Below are positions 29,375 through 40,667 of a stretch of 64,000 bases of DNA, in pieces (position 1 is the first letter of the stretch; every line of letters starts with the position of its first letter). The stretch lies in contig JADHNP010000001.1 of assembly GCA_016779445.1 (NCBI GenBank), positions 24,951 through 88,950 on the forward strand, in the 5' to 3' direction. The notes under the pieces were generated by a model that had not been told where the DNA came from, made no database searches, and saw only the letters and a list, made by a program, of their open reading frames with translations. A program made the position numbers and the translations under genes. The stretch is from Luminiphilus sp. GTDB taxonomy: Bacteria > Pseudomonadota > Gammaproteobacteria > Pseudomonadales > Halieaceae.

Positions 29375-29935
29375 TTGTCTGACATCGATTTTAGGGGGGC
29401 CTCGAATATCCGAGCGGTGCTCGGTGTGGCGCCCAGGCTGGGTGATCGGGTCATGGTTGACCCAACGGCGGTGGTTATGGGCGACGTTCATCTGGGTGAT
29501 GACTCCAGCGTTTGGCCCCATGCGGCAATGCGGGGTGATGTTCAAATTATTCGCATCGGCGCGAGAACCAATATTCAAGACGGTTCGGTTTTGCACGTTA
29601 CCCATGACGGACCTTACAACCCGGGAGGCTTTCCGCTCAGCATCGGCGATGACGTCACAATTGGTCACCGCGCGCTTCTCCATGGCTGCACTGTTGGTGA
29701 CAGGGTATTGGTGGGCATGGGCGCTATCGTGATGGACGCCGTTACGGTCGAGTCCGAGGTGATCATCGCCGCCGGCGCTCTGATCACTCCGGGCAAACGG
29801 CTTCTGAGCGGTTTCCTTTACGGAGGCAGCCCAGCAAAAGAGATGCGGCCGCTAACCGAGGAAGAACGGGAGTTTTTGCCCTATAGTGCGGCCGGCTATG
29901 TATCACTTAAAAACCGCTATCTCGCCACCCAATAG
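29375..29935 (+). CDS. Gamma carbonic anhydrase family protein (YrdA-like)
   Basis: Left-handed beta-helix hexapeptides; TNIQDGSVLHVTHDG, IGDDVTIGHRALLHGC. Likely TTG start at 29375, not 29201. Confidence 0.9.
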   Translation: MSDIDFRGASNIRAVLGVAPRLGDRVMVDPTAVVMGDVHLGDDSSVWPHAAMRGDVQIIRIGARTNIQDGSVLHVTHDGPYNPGGFPLSIGDDVTIGHRALLHGCTVGDRVLVGMGAIVMDAVTVESEVIIAAGALITPGKRLLSGFLYGGSPAKEMRPLTEEEREFLPYSAAGYVSLKNRYLATQ

Positions 29936-29943
29936 TGAGCCAG

Positions 29944-30783
29944 CTAAACCGCTCGCAGGGACGATAAAACGGTTTGTGTGTCTGGATATTCTCCAAGCCA
30001 TAAAAAGTAACTCTCAGCCGCCTGCTCAACCAACATACCCAAACCATCCCGCGCGTCACGGGCGCCTTGGCTGGCGGACCATGCCAAAAACGGCGCCGCC
30101 GCGCCGCCATACGCCATGTCGTAACAAACACATCCCTCAGCCAAGGCGACAGAATCGGGCAACGCAGGCAAGCCTCCGGACAGACCTGTACTTGTGCCAT
30201 TAATAATCACATCCCACATCATGGTATCGGCTGTTTCGTACCCGCCACCACAAACCGGAATAACGCTCCCGGACCAGTCGGCGGCTAGTGCCTCTGCGCG
30301 ACTGGCCGTGCGATTGACCACATAAATCGTCGAGGGCTGTTCCGACAATAAAGCGGACATAACACCCTTCACTGCACCACCCGCACCCAAAATCAAAATA
30401 CGTGCACCGCGCAAAGACCAATCCGCATTCGTCACCATATCGGTCACAAGGCCTTTCCCATCAGTGTTATCTGCAAACAATCGACCGTCTTGATCAAAAG
30501 TGAGAAAGTTAGCGGCACCCGCCAAATTTGCTCGCTCAGACGCTACTTGTGCCAGCTGGTAAGCACGGGTTTTAAAGGGCAGCGTTACGTTCAAGCCACG
30601 ACCCTCGCGTTTAAAAAAATCTCCAACCCAGGGTTCGAAGGTCTCAGGATCAACCTGCTCAGCGCGGTAATCAATCGTTCGGCCCGTTTGTCCCGCAAAC
30701 GCGGCGTGAATACGTGGCGATAAACTGTGCTCAATGGGACTGCCCACCACCGCGAATCGACCCGTGATCCTGTCCATAAGCAC
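29944..30783 (-). CDS. aroE: Shikimate dehydrogenase
   Basis: FAVVGSPIEHSLSPRIHAAFA; LNVTLPFK; NTDGKG; ILGAGGAVKGV. Confidence 0.96.
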   Translation of the reverse strand: MLMDRITGRFAVVGSPIEHSLSPRIHAAFAGQTGRTIDYRAEQVDPETFEPWVGDFFKREGRGLNVTLPFKTRAYQLAQVASERANLAGAANFLTFDQDGRLFADNTDGKGLVTDMVTNADWSLRGARILILGAGGAVKGVMSALLSEQPSTIYVVNRTASRAEALAADWSGSVIPVCGGGYETADTMMWDVIINGTSTGLSGGLPALPDSVALAEGCVCYDMAYGGAAAPFLAWSASQGARDARDGLGMLVEQAAESYFLWLGEYPDTQTVLSSLRAV

Positions 30784-30853
30784 CTTCCTCAGGCCCTGTT
30801 ACCTTCAACCCCGATTGGGCTGCCCTTTGTCCATTGACGGCCCAAAAATGACA

Positions 30854-31765
<912 letters not shown>

Positions 31766-31786
31766 TTAGTTCTCCTTAAAATAACT

Positions 31787-32377
31787 TCACGCCCGCAAAA
31801 TCGAGCCATCCCCCACGCGACGTATTGTTGACGCTTTGCCTTGAGGGTCAAGCGCCCCCGGCATCGCTGGTAGCCGGGGACCAAAATAACGGCGTAACTG
31901 CCATACCGCATGTGGTGGGGATAATCCGGCAGGGTTAGCGCTGGTCGACACTAACGGCCCGTCAAAAGCGAGACACAATGCTTTCAGCGCTGGAGCGGAC
32001 GTAACCCGAATTGCCACCTCATCACTGTCGCCGGTTATCCAGTGAGGAAAGCAGCTGCGATGAGGCACTAACCAGGTATTGGGGCCAGGCCAGGAATCCA
32101 AGATCGCGCCCCGCGCACTGCTTGGCAAAGGGTCAAGCAGCGCAGAAAAAATGTCGGCTGACGCCGCTACGACAATCAGGCCTTTGCTGATCTCGCGACC
32201 CTTCATCTGCAGGACATCGAGGACAGCTTCTTCGTTAAAAGGATCGCAACTCAGGCCCCAAACCCCCTCTGCCGGACAAGCCACCACGGCACCGGCTCGC
32301 AACCGCGCTGCTATAACAGGAGCCCGCCAGCTAGCAGAATAAATTGCTGTTAAATATCGATTCACTTTACAGATCAT
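31787..32377 (-). CDS. tsaC: Threonylcarbamoyl-AMP synthase (YrdC/Sua5 family)
   Basis: GAVVACPAEGVWGLSCDPFNEEAV; WPGPNTWLVP; STSANPAGLSP. Confidence 0.92.
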   Translation of the reverse strand: MICKVNRYLTAIYSASWRAPVIAARLRAGAVVACPAEGVWGLSCDPFNEEAVLDVLQMKGREISKGLIVVAASADIFSALLDPLPSSARGAILDSWPGPNTWLVPHRSCFPHWITGDSDEVAIRVTSAPALKALCLAFDGPLVSTSANPAGLSPPHAVWQLRRYFGPRLPAMPGALDPQGKASTIRRVGDGSILRA

Positions 32378-32431
32378 TGGCGTTAAAACGATACCTTACC
32401 GCACGCGGCGACTCTGGAGCCAACCCAATAA

Positions 32432-33538
32432 CTAGCGAGAAGTTTGATAACCGGCAGAGGTTTTCCTGATACAACCGGACACCTCCAGAGATGCCAAGCA
32501 AGAGAGGCAGCGCTCCAGCTCCCAGCCGAGATGACCTGCCAGTATCTCGGGCTGAACAGGGCGCCGCCCCATCAACATCAGGATATCTCGTTGATCGGGG
32601 TCTTCAGCAACATCCGGCGAGAGGGGCAATAGCGGAGCGCGCTCGGGCAAATCCAGATTATGTGCACCCAAATAGCCGTAAAACGCCTCAACCGAAGTCA
32701 TTAATATCGCCCCATCATCCAGAAGGTATCGACAGCCCGATCCCTCAGGGTGGTAAACAGACCACGGCAATGCCAATACATCCCGGCCCTGATCCGCCGC
32801 AGCTGAAGCAGTGAGCAAAGTGCCGCTAGGACGACCGGCTTCCACCACTAAAGTAGCCGGACTGAATCCGGATAGCGTGCGGTTGCGTCGATAAAAATGG
32901 TGTTTGCGGGGAGGCGTATTCATTGGGAATTCACTAACCAGTGCGCCCGACTGCCTGATCCGGTCGGCGAGATGCCGATGCCGGGCAGGATAGATTGTAT
33001 TCAGGCCTGAGGGCAGTATCGCGACCGTCTTGCCCCCCACTGCCAGAGCAGATTGATGCGCAAGCCCATCAATACCCAACGCCAAACCGCTCACCACCGT
33101 GCGTCCCGCTCGGGTTGCGGCGGCGGTAAACTCTGCTGCAGCGCGCTTACCATCGAGAGAAGGTTTGCGGGTGCCCACAATCGATAGCATATCAGCCTGC
33201 AAAACCTCGAGATCGCCGTGGACAAACAGAAACGGCGGTCGGTCCTCGCATTCAAAGAGCAGAGGAGGATATTCCGGATGGTGAGCGGCAACGAGGTTCA
33301 GCGGCGCTTGCTGCACTAGAGGCGTCAGCGCGTCACAGGCTTTGGCGCACTCAATTTTTTGCTGCAGGGATTCGGCACCAAGGGTTCGCGCCTCATCAGG
33401 TGAACACTCAAGAAGCGATGTAGGTGAAGGAAAGCGTTGTAGTAGCGCAGCCAGCCACCGAGCGCCTGAGTAAACCCCGTTGCTGAGCGCAAGCCATTGC
33501 GCATCTGCGACGGCATCAAAGCCGAATTGGTGTGCCAT
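32432..33538 (-). CDS. dprA: DNA processing protein DprA
   Basis: SIVGTRKPSLDGKRAAAEF; VVSGLALGIDGLAHQSAL; LPSGLNTIYPARHRHLA. Confidence 0.95.
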   Translation of the reverse strand: MAHQFGFDAVADAQWLALSNGVYSGARWLAALLQRFPSPTSLLECSPDEARTLGAESLQQKIECAKACDALTPLVQQAPLNLVAAHHPEYPPLLFECEDRPPFLFVHGDLEVLQADMLSIVGTRKPSLDGKRAAAEFTAAATRAGRTVVSGLALGIDGLAHQSALAVGGKTVAILPSGLNTIYPARHRHLADRIRQSGALVSEFPMNTPPRKHHFYRRNRTLSGFSPATLVVEAGRPSGTLLTASAAADQGRDVLALPWSVYHPEGSGCRYLLDDGAILMTSVEAFYGYLGAHNLDLPERAPLLPLSPDVAEDPDQRDILMLMGRRPVQPEILAGHLGWELERCLSCLASLEVSGCIRKTSAGYQTSR

Positions 33539-33649
33539 CGCTTATCCTTGAGCCTCCCCTCTAGGTCAAACAACTAATATGACTGCAAGCACGAGCAGAA
33601 AAGCTCGCCGCCATGGCAGGGCAGATAAAGAGATGCGATCAATACCTCC

Positions 33650-34798
33650 TCACGGGTTGACGACTTTATCTCCCACCGCCATCGCCCTCTTGGCTTCCAG
33701 CACTAGCCCAAAGCTCGCCCGCTCATAAACCGCAAATACCAATAAAACGCCCGCACGTATATCGGGTAAGCGAACCATACCCCCCGCAACCGGCTCCTCA
33801 ACCAATGGCCCCGTTTGGTGGATCGCCAGAACATCACCCACTCGGAGCGCTTCCCGCTCTCCCAGATTGATCACCACAATATCCATAGGGCCGATCTGTG
33901 TCAGACCATCCGCCACTGCAATCAAAAAACCCTTCTCGATATTCCCCTGCGGAGCCTGGGGCAGGAAACCTACCCCAAGGTCAGTCTCACCGAAGGGTTG
34001 CAACCGATCTCCGACGCGAATTTCCTGGCGCATATGAGTCACCGTCATTGGCGTCAACTCATTATCACCCTGCGAACGTCGCTGTCTGGCCTCACCAACC
34101 TCCAATACAAAAGTACCAAGGTGCTCCCCTGTCACTGGATCCTCAAGCGCCGTTACAGGGCGTATCAATCGATAATCGAGCTCTTCGGACGCCGACCCCA
34201 TGGTAAAGATTGTGTCGCCGACCCCGCTCATCAGCCGACCCGAATCACCCGACACCACATAGGGAGAGGCATCCAGTACTTCGGGTTTAACGACACTGTG
34301 ATTGCGCAAAAAGGGTGCAATCTGTTCGCGAGGAATCATCGGTATTGCTAATTCATAAGGGCTCGCTCGAAGTCCGGGGGTCAACTTGATATCAGCCTGA
34401 GCCTGTTGAGTTAGCTGTGGACTGCCATCCTTCCAAAAAAGGCGCAAAACATCTCCAGGAAAAATCAGCTGCGGATTTTCTACTTGGGGATTCTCTGCCC
34501 ATAGCGCCTGCCATCGCCACGGATCACGAAGATACAAAGCTGCGATATCCCACAAGGTATCATCAGGTTTCACGAGGTAAGTCAGCGGCACTTCAGGGTT
34601 GAGTGCGAGTGACGGCTGGGCTTGCGCAATGACCGCAGCAGGAGCCAAAGCGGACACCAGCCAGACGGCAAGCCAAGCGAAACAAACACCTCGCCAAGTC
34701 TCGGCGGCTCCAACTTTTGTGTTCCCGCGAGCAGTCTTGCGCTTGAACCCTTTGCTCTTTTCCAAGGTATTCACTCCTTTGTTTACCTCCGCCAGCAT
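33650..34798 (-). CDS. LysM peptidoglycan-binding domain protein
   Basis: Secretion signal; YLVKPDDTLWDIAALYLRDPWRWQALWAENPQ LysM; divergent from def. Confidence 0.9.
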   Translation of the reverse strand: MLAEVNKGVNTLEKSKGFKRKTARGNTKVGAAETWRGVCFAWLAVWLVSALAPAAVIAQAQPSLALNPEVPLTYLVKPDDTLWDIAALYLRDPWRWQALWAENPQVENPQLIFPGDVLRLFWKDGSPQLTQQAQADIKLTPGLRASPYELAIPMIPREQIAPFLRNHSVVKPEVLDASPYVVSGDSGRLMSGVGDTIFTMGSASEELDYRLIRPVTALEDPVTGEHLGTFVLEVGEARQRRSQGDNELTPMTVTHMRQEIRVGDRLQPFGETDLGVGFLPQAPQGNIEKGFLIAVADGLTQIGPMDIVVINLGEREALRVGDVLAIHQTGPLVEEPVAGGMVRLPDIRAGVLLVFAVYERASFGLVLEAKRAMAVGDKVVNP

Positions 34799-34944
34799 CG
34801 GCGCCCCTCAAAACCATTTGAGCGCGGTCCATCGCGCTAAAGCATCAAGGTATAATCAGAGTGTGGGGGGGCGCTGAGGACACGGCAAGACCAAATCCGA
34901 ACACTTTTCCCCGTTTTAAATCAGCTTCCAGAGCGGACTTTGGC

Positions 34945-35451
34945 ATGGCTTTACTTTCGATTCTCGAATTTCCGGACCCTCGCTTGCGCACCCGCGCTGT
35001 CGCAGTGACCCAGGTTGACTCTCGCATCCAACAGCTAGTCGATGACATGTTTGAAACCATGTATGCAGCGCCTGGTATCGGATTGGCCGCAAGTCAGGTT
35101 GATGTCCACCGGCGGGTTATCGTCATCGATATCACAGAAGACCACTCGAATCCGCGTGTTTTCATCAACCCCGAGATATCCATTATTGACGACACACTGG
35201 GCCGATATGACGAGGGTTGCCTGTCTGTTCCGGGTTTTTATGAAACTGTCGAAAGACCGTCGCTCATTGAGGTCACCGCAATGGATCGCGATGGGGCCAT
35301 TTTTACAGAACAGCTGGATGGACTCATGAGCATTTGCTTACAACACGAGATCGATCATCTGGAAGGCAAGCTATTTGTCGATTATTTATCACCCCTCAAA
35401 CGACAGCGCATTCGTAGCAAGTTAGTTAAAGATCAAAAGCACCGAGACTAA
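34945..35451 (+). CDS. def: Peptide deformylase
   Basis: [48 protein letters not shown]; start [15 protein letters not shown]. Confidence 0.97.
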   Translation: MALLSILEFPDPRLRTRAVAVTQVDSRIQQLVDDMFETMYAAPGIGLAASQVDVHRRVIVIDITEDHSNPRVFINPEISIIDDTLGRYDEGCLSVPGFYETVERPSLIEVTAMDRDGAIFTEQLDGLMSICLQHEIDHLEGKLFVDYLSPLKRQRIRSKLVKDQKHRD

Positions 35452-35454
35452 TTG

Positions 35455-36417
35455 ATGTCCCGCCCCCTGAATATTGTCTTTGCAGGCACACCTGTATTTG
35501 CAGCGAAGCATCTTGAGATGCTGCACCAAGGCCCGCATTCAGTTGTAGCCGTATTGACTCAGCCCGACCGGCCAGCCGGCCGAGGCAAACGATTACAACC
35601 CTCCGCTGTAAAGACGCTGGCGCTGGAAGCGGGCTTAACCGTATTACAACCCGAAACACTGAAGCACCCTGATGCAGCACGATCCCTCTCGGCCCTTGGC
35701 GCTGATCTGATAGTCGTCGTCGCCTATGGGCTCATTCTTCCAGGAGAAATTCTTGCCATTCCTCGATTGGGCTGCATTAACGTGCACGCTTCACTGCTCC
35801 CCAGGTGGCGCGGCGCGGCGCCGATACAGCGGGCCATCGAAGCGGGTGATGCAGAAACCGGCGTCAGCGTCATGACGATGGAAGCGGGTCTCGATACAGG
35901 TCCTGTTCTCATGACACGGCGACTACCGATTACACCAGCGCACACCGCCGGATCCTTACAGTCAGCGCTCGCAGAACTGGGGGCTGCTGCACTGCTCGAA
36001 ACGCTGGAGGATGTCGACCGTTTTTTAGGTTCAGCCACATCTCAAGATCACACTCAGGCAAGTTATGCCAACAAAATTGAGAAGAAGGAAGCGCTCATTG
36101 ATTGGGCTGACAGTGCACAGAATATCGCGCGCCGCATCAGGGCATTTTACCCAGCGCCATGCTGCTTCACCTTCCTCGGTAGCGATCGAATGAAGATAGC
36201 GAATGCTTCACCATCAGAAGCCCCACATCAATCCGCTGCGGGAGCCATCGTCGCGACCGGCAATGACGGGATTCGGGTCGCCTGTGGCGAGGGAATGCTT
36301 GTCATCACCGAAGCACAAATGCCTGGAGCGAAACCACAGTCAGCGGCGACGCTGCTCAATGGCTACAGAACACGACTGATGCCGGGGTGTCTCTTCTCAT
36401 CGGTCATCGAGGGCTAA
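35455..36417 (+). CDS. fmt: Methionyl-tRNA formyltransferase
   Basis: IVFAGTPVFAAKHLEML; NVHASLLPRWRGAAPIQRAI; 3' of def. Confidence 0.97.
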   Translation: MSRPLNIVFAGTPVFAAKHLEMLHQGPHSVVAVLTQPDRPAGRGKRLQPSAVKTLALEAGLTVLQPETLKHPDAARSLSALGADLIVVVAYGLILPGEILAIPRLGCINVHASLLPRWRGAAPIQRAIEAGDAETGVSVMTMEAGLDTGPVLMTRRLPITPAHTAGSLQSALAELGAAALLETLEDVDRFLGSATSQDHTQASYANKIEKKEALIDWADSAQNIARRIRAFYPAPCCFTFLGSDRMKIANASPSEAPHQSAAGAIVATGNDGIRVACGEGMLVITEAQMPGAKPQSAATLLNGYRTRLMPGCLFSSVIEG

Positions 36418-36419
36418 CC

Positions 36420-37709
36420 GTGGCTTCTGCACGAGCAACCGCAGCCAAGGTTATCCGCCGCGTGCTCGAAGGCGAGTCACTCCATCGGTTGTTGCCCAGC
36501 GTGCTTGACGGCATTCAACCACCGAGTCGCGCGCTCTGTCAGGAGTTGATCTACGGCTCTTTGCGAGAATGGCCCTTGCTCGCGCCGCTGTCGCGACAAT
36601 TTTTAAAAAAACCGCTACGCAGTAAGGATGCCGATATTCAGGCGCTTATCTGCATCGGCCTCTATGAACAATCGCATCTAAAAACACCCGCACATGCTGC
36701 CCTTTCCGAAACAGTAAATGCTGCCAAAGATCTGAAAAAACACTGGGCTACCGGTCTGGTAAACGGTGTGCTGCGCAACCATCAACGACAAGGTATTTCT
36801 CTTAAAGCACTGAGTCCCGCCCAACGCGCCGCTTTACCCGACTGGCTCTATAATCAATTAGTAACGGAATATGGGGACGGGATCGAGGGGATCGCCGCGG
36901 CCTCTCGTAGCCGGCCGCCAATGGTCTTACGGGTGAACACACTCAAAATCTCCCGGAGTGATTACCTCACTGCTCTCACTGCGGTGGGCATTGACGCCGA
37001 GATTTGCCAGAGGCTCGGCACGGGGATTATCCTCAGTCGCGGTGTCGATGTTTTCACACTGCCGGGCTTTTCGGAAGGATGGGCCAGCGTACAGGACCGG
37101 TCAGCTCAACTCGTAGCGGGACTCATCAACCCGCAAGCGGGAGAGCGTATTCTTGACGCCTGCTCAGCGCCTGGCGGGAAAGCCTGTCACCTGCTTGAAT
37201 ATCAACCGAACATTGGTGAACTGGTAGCCTGCGATATCAGCGAGACCCGATTGATGCGGGTTGCAGAGAACAGCGCTCGACTTGGCCTACCCCTTAAAAT
37301 GGTTAAGGCGGACGCTAAAGATTTGCCACCAGCGATAATATCGTTCCCCTTCGATGCCATTCTTGCAGACGTGCCGTGCTCGGCCACCGGGGTCATGCGC
37401 CGAAACCCTGATGTGAAACTGCACCGTCGCGAAACAGATCTGGAGGGCTTTGCCGAGCAGCAACTTGCCATCCTGCGGGGACTTTGGCCCGCATTAAAGC
37501 CAGGGGGTCGCCTGCTTTATGTTACATGCTCAATTTTGCGCGCCGAAAACGATGATGTCATCCGCGCGTTCTGTGAAGAGCCTAGCGTGGAAGTCACGCC
37601 TCTGCCGCTAACAGAGGGCGTTCGTTGTGAATATGGATGGCAAACACTGCCGCAAGTCGACGACGGTGACGGCCTGTATTTTTCACTTTTGAAAAAACAG
37701 TACGCCTAG
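36420..37709 (+). CDS. rsmB: 16S rRNA (cytosine-967-C5)-methyltransferase
   Basis: NusB-like N-terminus; DACSAPGGKACHLLE; DVPCSATGVMRRNPDVK; GTG start at 36420 preferred over 36387. Confidence 0.96.
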   Translation: MASARATAAKVIRRVLEGESLHRLLPSVLDGIQPPSRALCQELIYGSLREWPLLAPLSRQFLKKPLRSKDADIQALICIGLYEQSHLKTPAHAALSETVNAAKDLKKHWATGLVNGVLRNHQRQGISLKALSPAQRAALPDWLYNQLVTEYGDGIEGIAAASRSRPPMVLRVNTLKISRSDYLTALTAVGIDAEICQRLGTGIILSRGVDVFTLPGFSEGWASVQDRSAQLVAGLINPQAGERILDACSAPGGKACHLLEYQPNIGELVACDISETRLMRVAENSARLGLPLKMVKADAKDLPPAIISFPFDAILADVPCSATGVMRRNPDVKLHRRETDLEGFAEQQLAILRGLWPALKPGGRLLYVTCSILRAENDDVIRAFCEEPSVEVTPLPLTEGVRCEYGWQTLPQVDDGDGLYFSLLKKQYA

Positions 37710-37808
37710 CTTTTCTTCGCGCACTTACGAACGTGACTAATCCACATGGCGTGTCGGGTTTGACATAGTTTATGGTGTGGCCGGGTCTTTGGGAGGATCC
37801 TCAAGCCG

Positions 37809-39185
37809 GTGAAAATCATTATCCTCGGAGCAGGTCAGGTAGGCGGCACACTCGCTGAGCATCTGGCTGATGAGCAAAACGACATCACCGTCGTCGACGA
37901 GCATGCGGCGACGCTGAAGCGCCTGCAAGAACGGTTGGATATCAGAACCGTCCTTGGTAACGGCGCCCACCCCTCCACGCTGCTCAATGCTGGAGCAGAA
38001 GATGCTGACATGCTGGTTGCAGTAACAGACAGCGATGAAATCAATATGCTGGCCTGCTCTGTCGCTTTCACTCTGTTCCGCACGCCCACCAAAATCAGTC
38101 GCATTCGCTCCGCCAAGTACCTGTCTGAACAAACCGCACTATTCAAGTCGGGCGCCATTCCCGTGGACGTGATTATTGGACCCGAGCAACTGGTCACCAA
38201 AAATATAGAGCAGCTAATTGCTAACCCCGGTTCACTGCAGGTGCTCGACTTTGCCGAGGGCCGCATCAGATTAGTCGCGGTCAGAGCGCTGGCGGGGGGA
38301 CCAATCGTTGGTCGTGAGCTGCAGGAAATTCGAGAACACATGCCCCGAGTGGACACCCGGGTCGCTGCTATTTTCCGCAGCGGCGGTGACCCCATCATTC
38401 CTCAGGGCTCGACGGTAGTAGAGCCTGATGACGAAGTCTTTTTCATCGCGGCTCGTGAACATATTCGCTCCGTCACCGCCGAACTAAGAACAATCGATAA
38501 GCCCTATCATAGAATCATGATTGCCGGTGGCGGCAATATCGGTTCGACGCTGGCAGAACGCCTTGAAAAACACTATCAGGTCAAAGTGATCGAGCGCTCG
38601 TATGACCGTTGTCGAGTGTTGTCTGATCTCCTAGAAGACACGCTCGTTCTTCATGGCAGCGGGAATGAGCCACTGTTATTGCAGCAGGAAAATATCGAGA
38701 ACACCGATGTCTTTTGCGCCCTGACCGACAACGATGAATCAAACATTATGATGTCGATGCTCGCCAAGCGGCTGGGCGCCAAAAAGGTAATTACCCTGAT
38801 CACTAATGCGGCTTACATTGATCTGATCGGCGACGATATTGACATCGCCATCTCCCCTCAACAAATCACGATTAGCAGCCTTTTGGCGCACGTGAGAAAA
38901 GGCGACATCGGCAATGTCCATTCGCTCAGGCGAGGTGCGGCCGAAGCAATTGAGCTGACCGCTCACGGGGATGCGAATTCATCCAAAGTCGTGGGCAGAC
39001 GCCTTGATGAATTGCATTTGCCAACGGGCGCCACGGTGGGGGCAATACTGAGGGGCGATGAAGTGCTGATTGCCCACGATCATATCGTGGTAGAAGAAGA
39101 TGATCATGTCATTCTGTTTCTTGCAGACCGCTCGCAAATATCGGCTGTCGAAAAACTCTTTGCAGTAGGCTTCGGCTTTATCTGA
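37809..39185 (+). CDS. trkA: Trk system potassium transporter TrkA
   Basis: MKIIILGAGQVGGTLAEHLA; two RCK-N/RCK-C repeats. Confidence 0.97.
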   Translation: MKIIILGAGQVGGTLAEHLADEQNDITVVDEHAATLKRLQERLDIRTVLGNGAHPSTLLNAGAEDADMLVAVTDSDEINMLACSVAFTLFRTPTKISRIRSAKYLSEQTALFKSGAIPVDVIIGPEQLVTKNIEQLIANPGSLQVLDFAEGRIRLVAVRALAGGPIVGRELQEIREHMPRVDTRVAAIFRSGGDPIIPQGSTVVEPDDEVFFIAAREHIRSVTAELRTIDKPYHRIMIAGGGNIGSTLAERLEKHYQVKVIERSYDRCRVLSDLLEDTLVLHGSGNEPLLLQQENIENTDVFCALTDNDESNIMMSMLAKRLGAKKVITLITNAAYIDLIGDDIDIAISPQQITISSLLAHVRKGDIGNVHSLRRGAAEAIELTAHGDANSSKVVGRRLDELHLPTGATVGAILRGDEVLIAHDHIVVEEDDHVILFLADRSQISAVEKLFAVGFGFI

Positions 39186-40633
39186 TGCAGTTTGCGATGG
39201 CCTTCAAAATCATCGGCGTTTTGCTGATGTTATTCAGCAGCGCCATGCTGCCCTCCCTATTTCTCTCCGTCATTCATCGTGATGGCGTGGAATCCGCCTT
39301 TGCCACCGGCTTTGGCATGACATTGCTGGCCGGCATCTTGCTTTGGTTGCCAACCCGCAGCCTAAAAAGGGACTTGAACATTCGCGATGGATTCTTGGTC
39401 ACGGCGCTTTTCTGGTTGGTGTTGGGTGTATTTGGCGCCATTCCTTTCTGGCTCATTCCATCACTTAATCTGTCTGGTGCGGCGTCAGTTTTTGAATCAA
39501 TATCCGGACTGACCACTACTGGAGCCACAGTGATAACGGGGCTGGATGCGTTGCCTCAGTCACTTCTCCTGTATCGGCAGTTACTGCAGTGGCTAGGCGG
39601 TATCGGCATCGTTGTGCTTGCTGTTGCGGTACTGCCGATGCTGGGTATTGGGGGTATGCAGCTGTATCGCGCTGAGAGCGCCGGCCCCTCGAAAGAAAGA
39701 AAATTAACGCCCCGAATCACCAGCACCGCCAAAGCGCTCTTTGGCATCTATTTGCTGCTCACCATTGCCTGCGCTGCTTCCTATTTCTTTGCAGGAATGA
39801 CCGTTTTCGATGCCATTTGTCACGCATTTTCGACCGTCGCAATCGGTGGATTTTCGACTCACGATGCAAGTCTCGGTTACTACGATCAAAATAGCATCTT
39901 ACTGATTAGTTCATTTTTTATGGTGGTCTCAGCAGTCAATTTTGGATTGCATTTCATCGCCATTCAGCGTCGCGATATCCGGGTTTATACCCACGATTCA
40001 GAAACCGCCTTCTTCTTAACCGTAATCGCGCTGGCCACCTGCGTAATTTGCGTCTTGCTGGTACTTACCGAAACGTTCAATGTGGAAGACAGCCTGATCC
40101 ATGGACTATTCCAAACAATCTCCATCGCCACCACCACCGGTTTCACCACACAAGATTTTTCCATATGGCCATTATTTTTACCTGTATTGCTGCTAATGCT
40201 GAGCTTTATGGGCGGATGCGTAGGGTCAACTGGCGGTGGCATGAAAGCGATGAGAATCCTGCTTATTTTTCGTCAGGGAGTGCGCGAACTCAGGCAGCTA
40301 CTGCATCCGAATGCCATCATTCCCCTCAAGATTGACTCGCGGCGCGTACAAACCGAAATCATCAGCGCAGTGTGGAGTTTTTTTGCTGTCTATATGTTTT
40401 GCTTTGTATCCATATGGCTTGCTCTACTCGCGACGGGACTGGACTTCCCATCCGCGTTTTCTGCCGTAGCCGCCACCTTGAATAATTTGGGGCCGGGGCT
40501 CGGCAAAGTGGCCAGTAACTACGCTGGCGTCAGCGAAGCCGGAAAAATTATCCTGTGCCTGGCTATGCTCATGGGGAGGCTTGAGGTCTTCACTCTTCTC
40601 GTGCTGTTCACTCCAGCATTCTGGCGCCATTGA
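39185..40633 (+). CDS. trkH: Trk potassium transporter membrane subunit (TrkH/TrkI)
   Basis: SGLTTTGATVI pore loop, TTTGFTTQDF, MGGCVGSTGGGMKAMR, LNNLGPGLG. Confidence 0.96.
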   Translation: MQFAMAFKIIGVLLMLFSSAMLPSLFLSVIHRDGVESAFATGFGMTLLAGILLWLPTRSLKRDLNIRDGFLVTALFWLVLGVFGAIPFWLIPSLNLSGAASVFESISGLTTTGATVITGLDALPQSLLLYRQLLQWLGGIGIVVLAVAVLPMLGIGGMQLYRAESAGPSKERKLTPRITSTAKALFGIYLLLTIACAASYFFAGMTVFDAICHAFSTVAIGGFSTHDASLGYYDQNSILLISSFFMVVSAVNFGLHFIAIQRRDIRVYTHDSETAFFLTVIALATCVICVLLVLTETFNVEDSLIHGLFQTISIATTTGFTTQDFSIWPLFLPVLLLMLSFMGGCVGSTGGGMKAMRILLIFRQGVRELRQLLHPNAIIPLKIDSRRVQTEIISAVWSFFAVYMFCFVSIWLALLATGLDFPSAFSAVAATLNNLGPGLGKVASNYAGVSEAGKIILCLAMLMGRLEVFTLLVLFTPAFWRH

Positions 40634-40667
40634 GCAGACCAACCACGGCGGCACCTACACAGGTCCG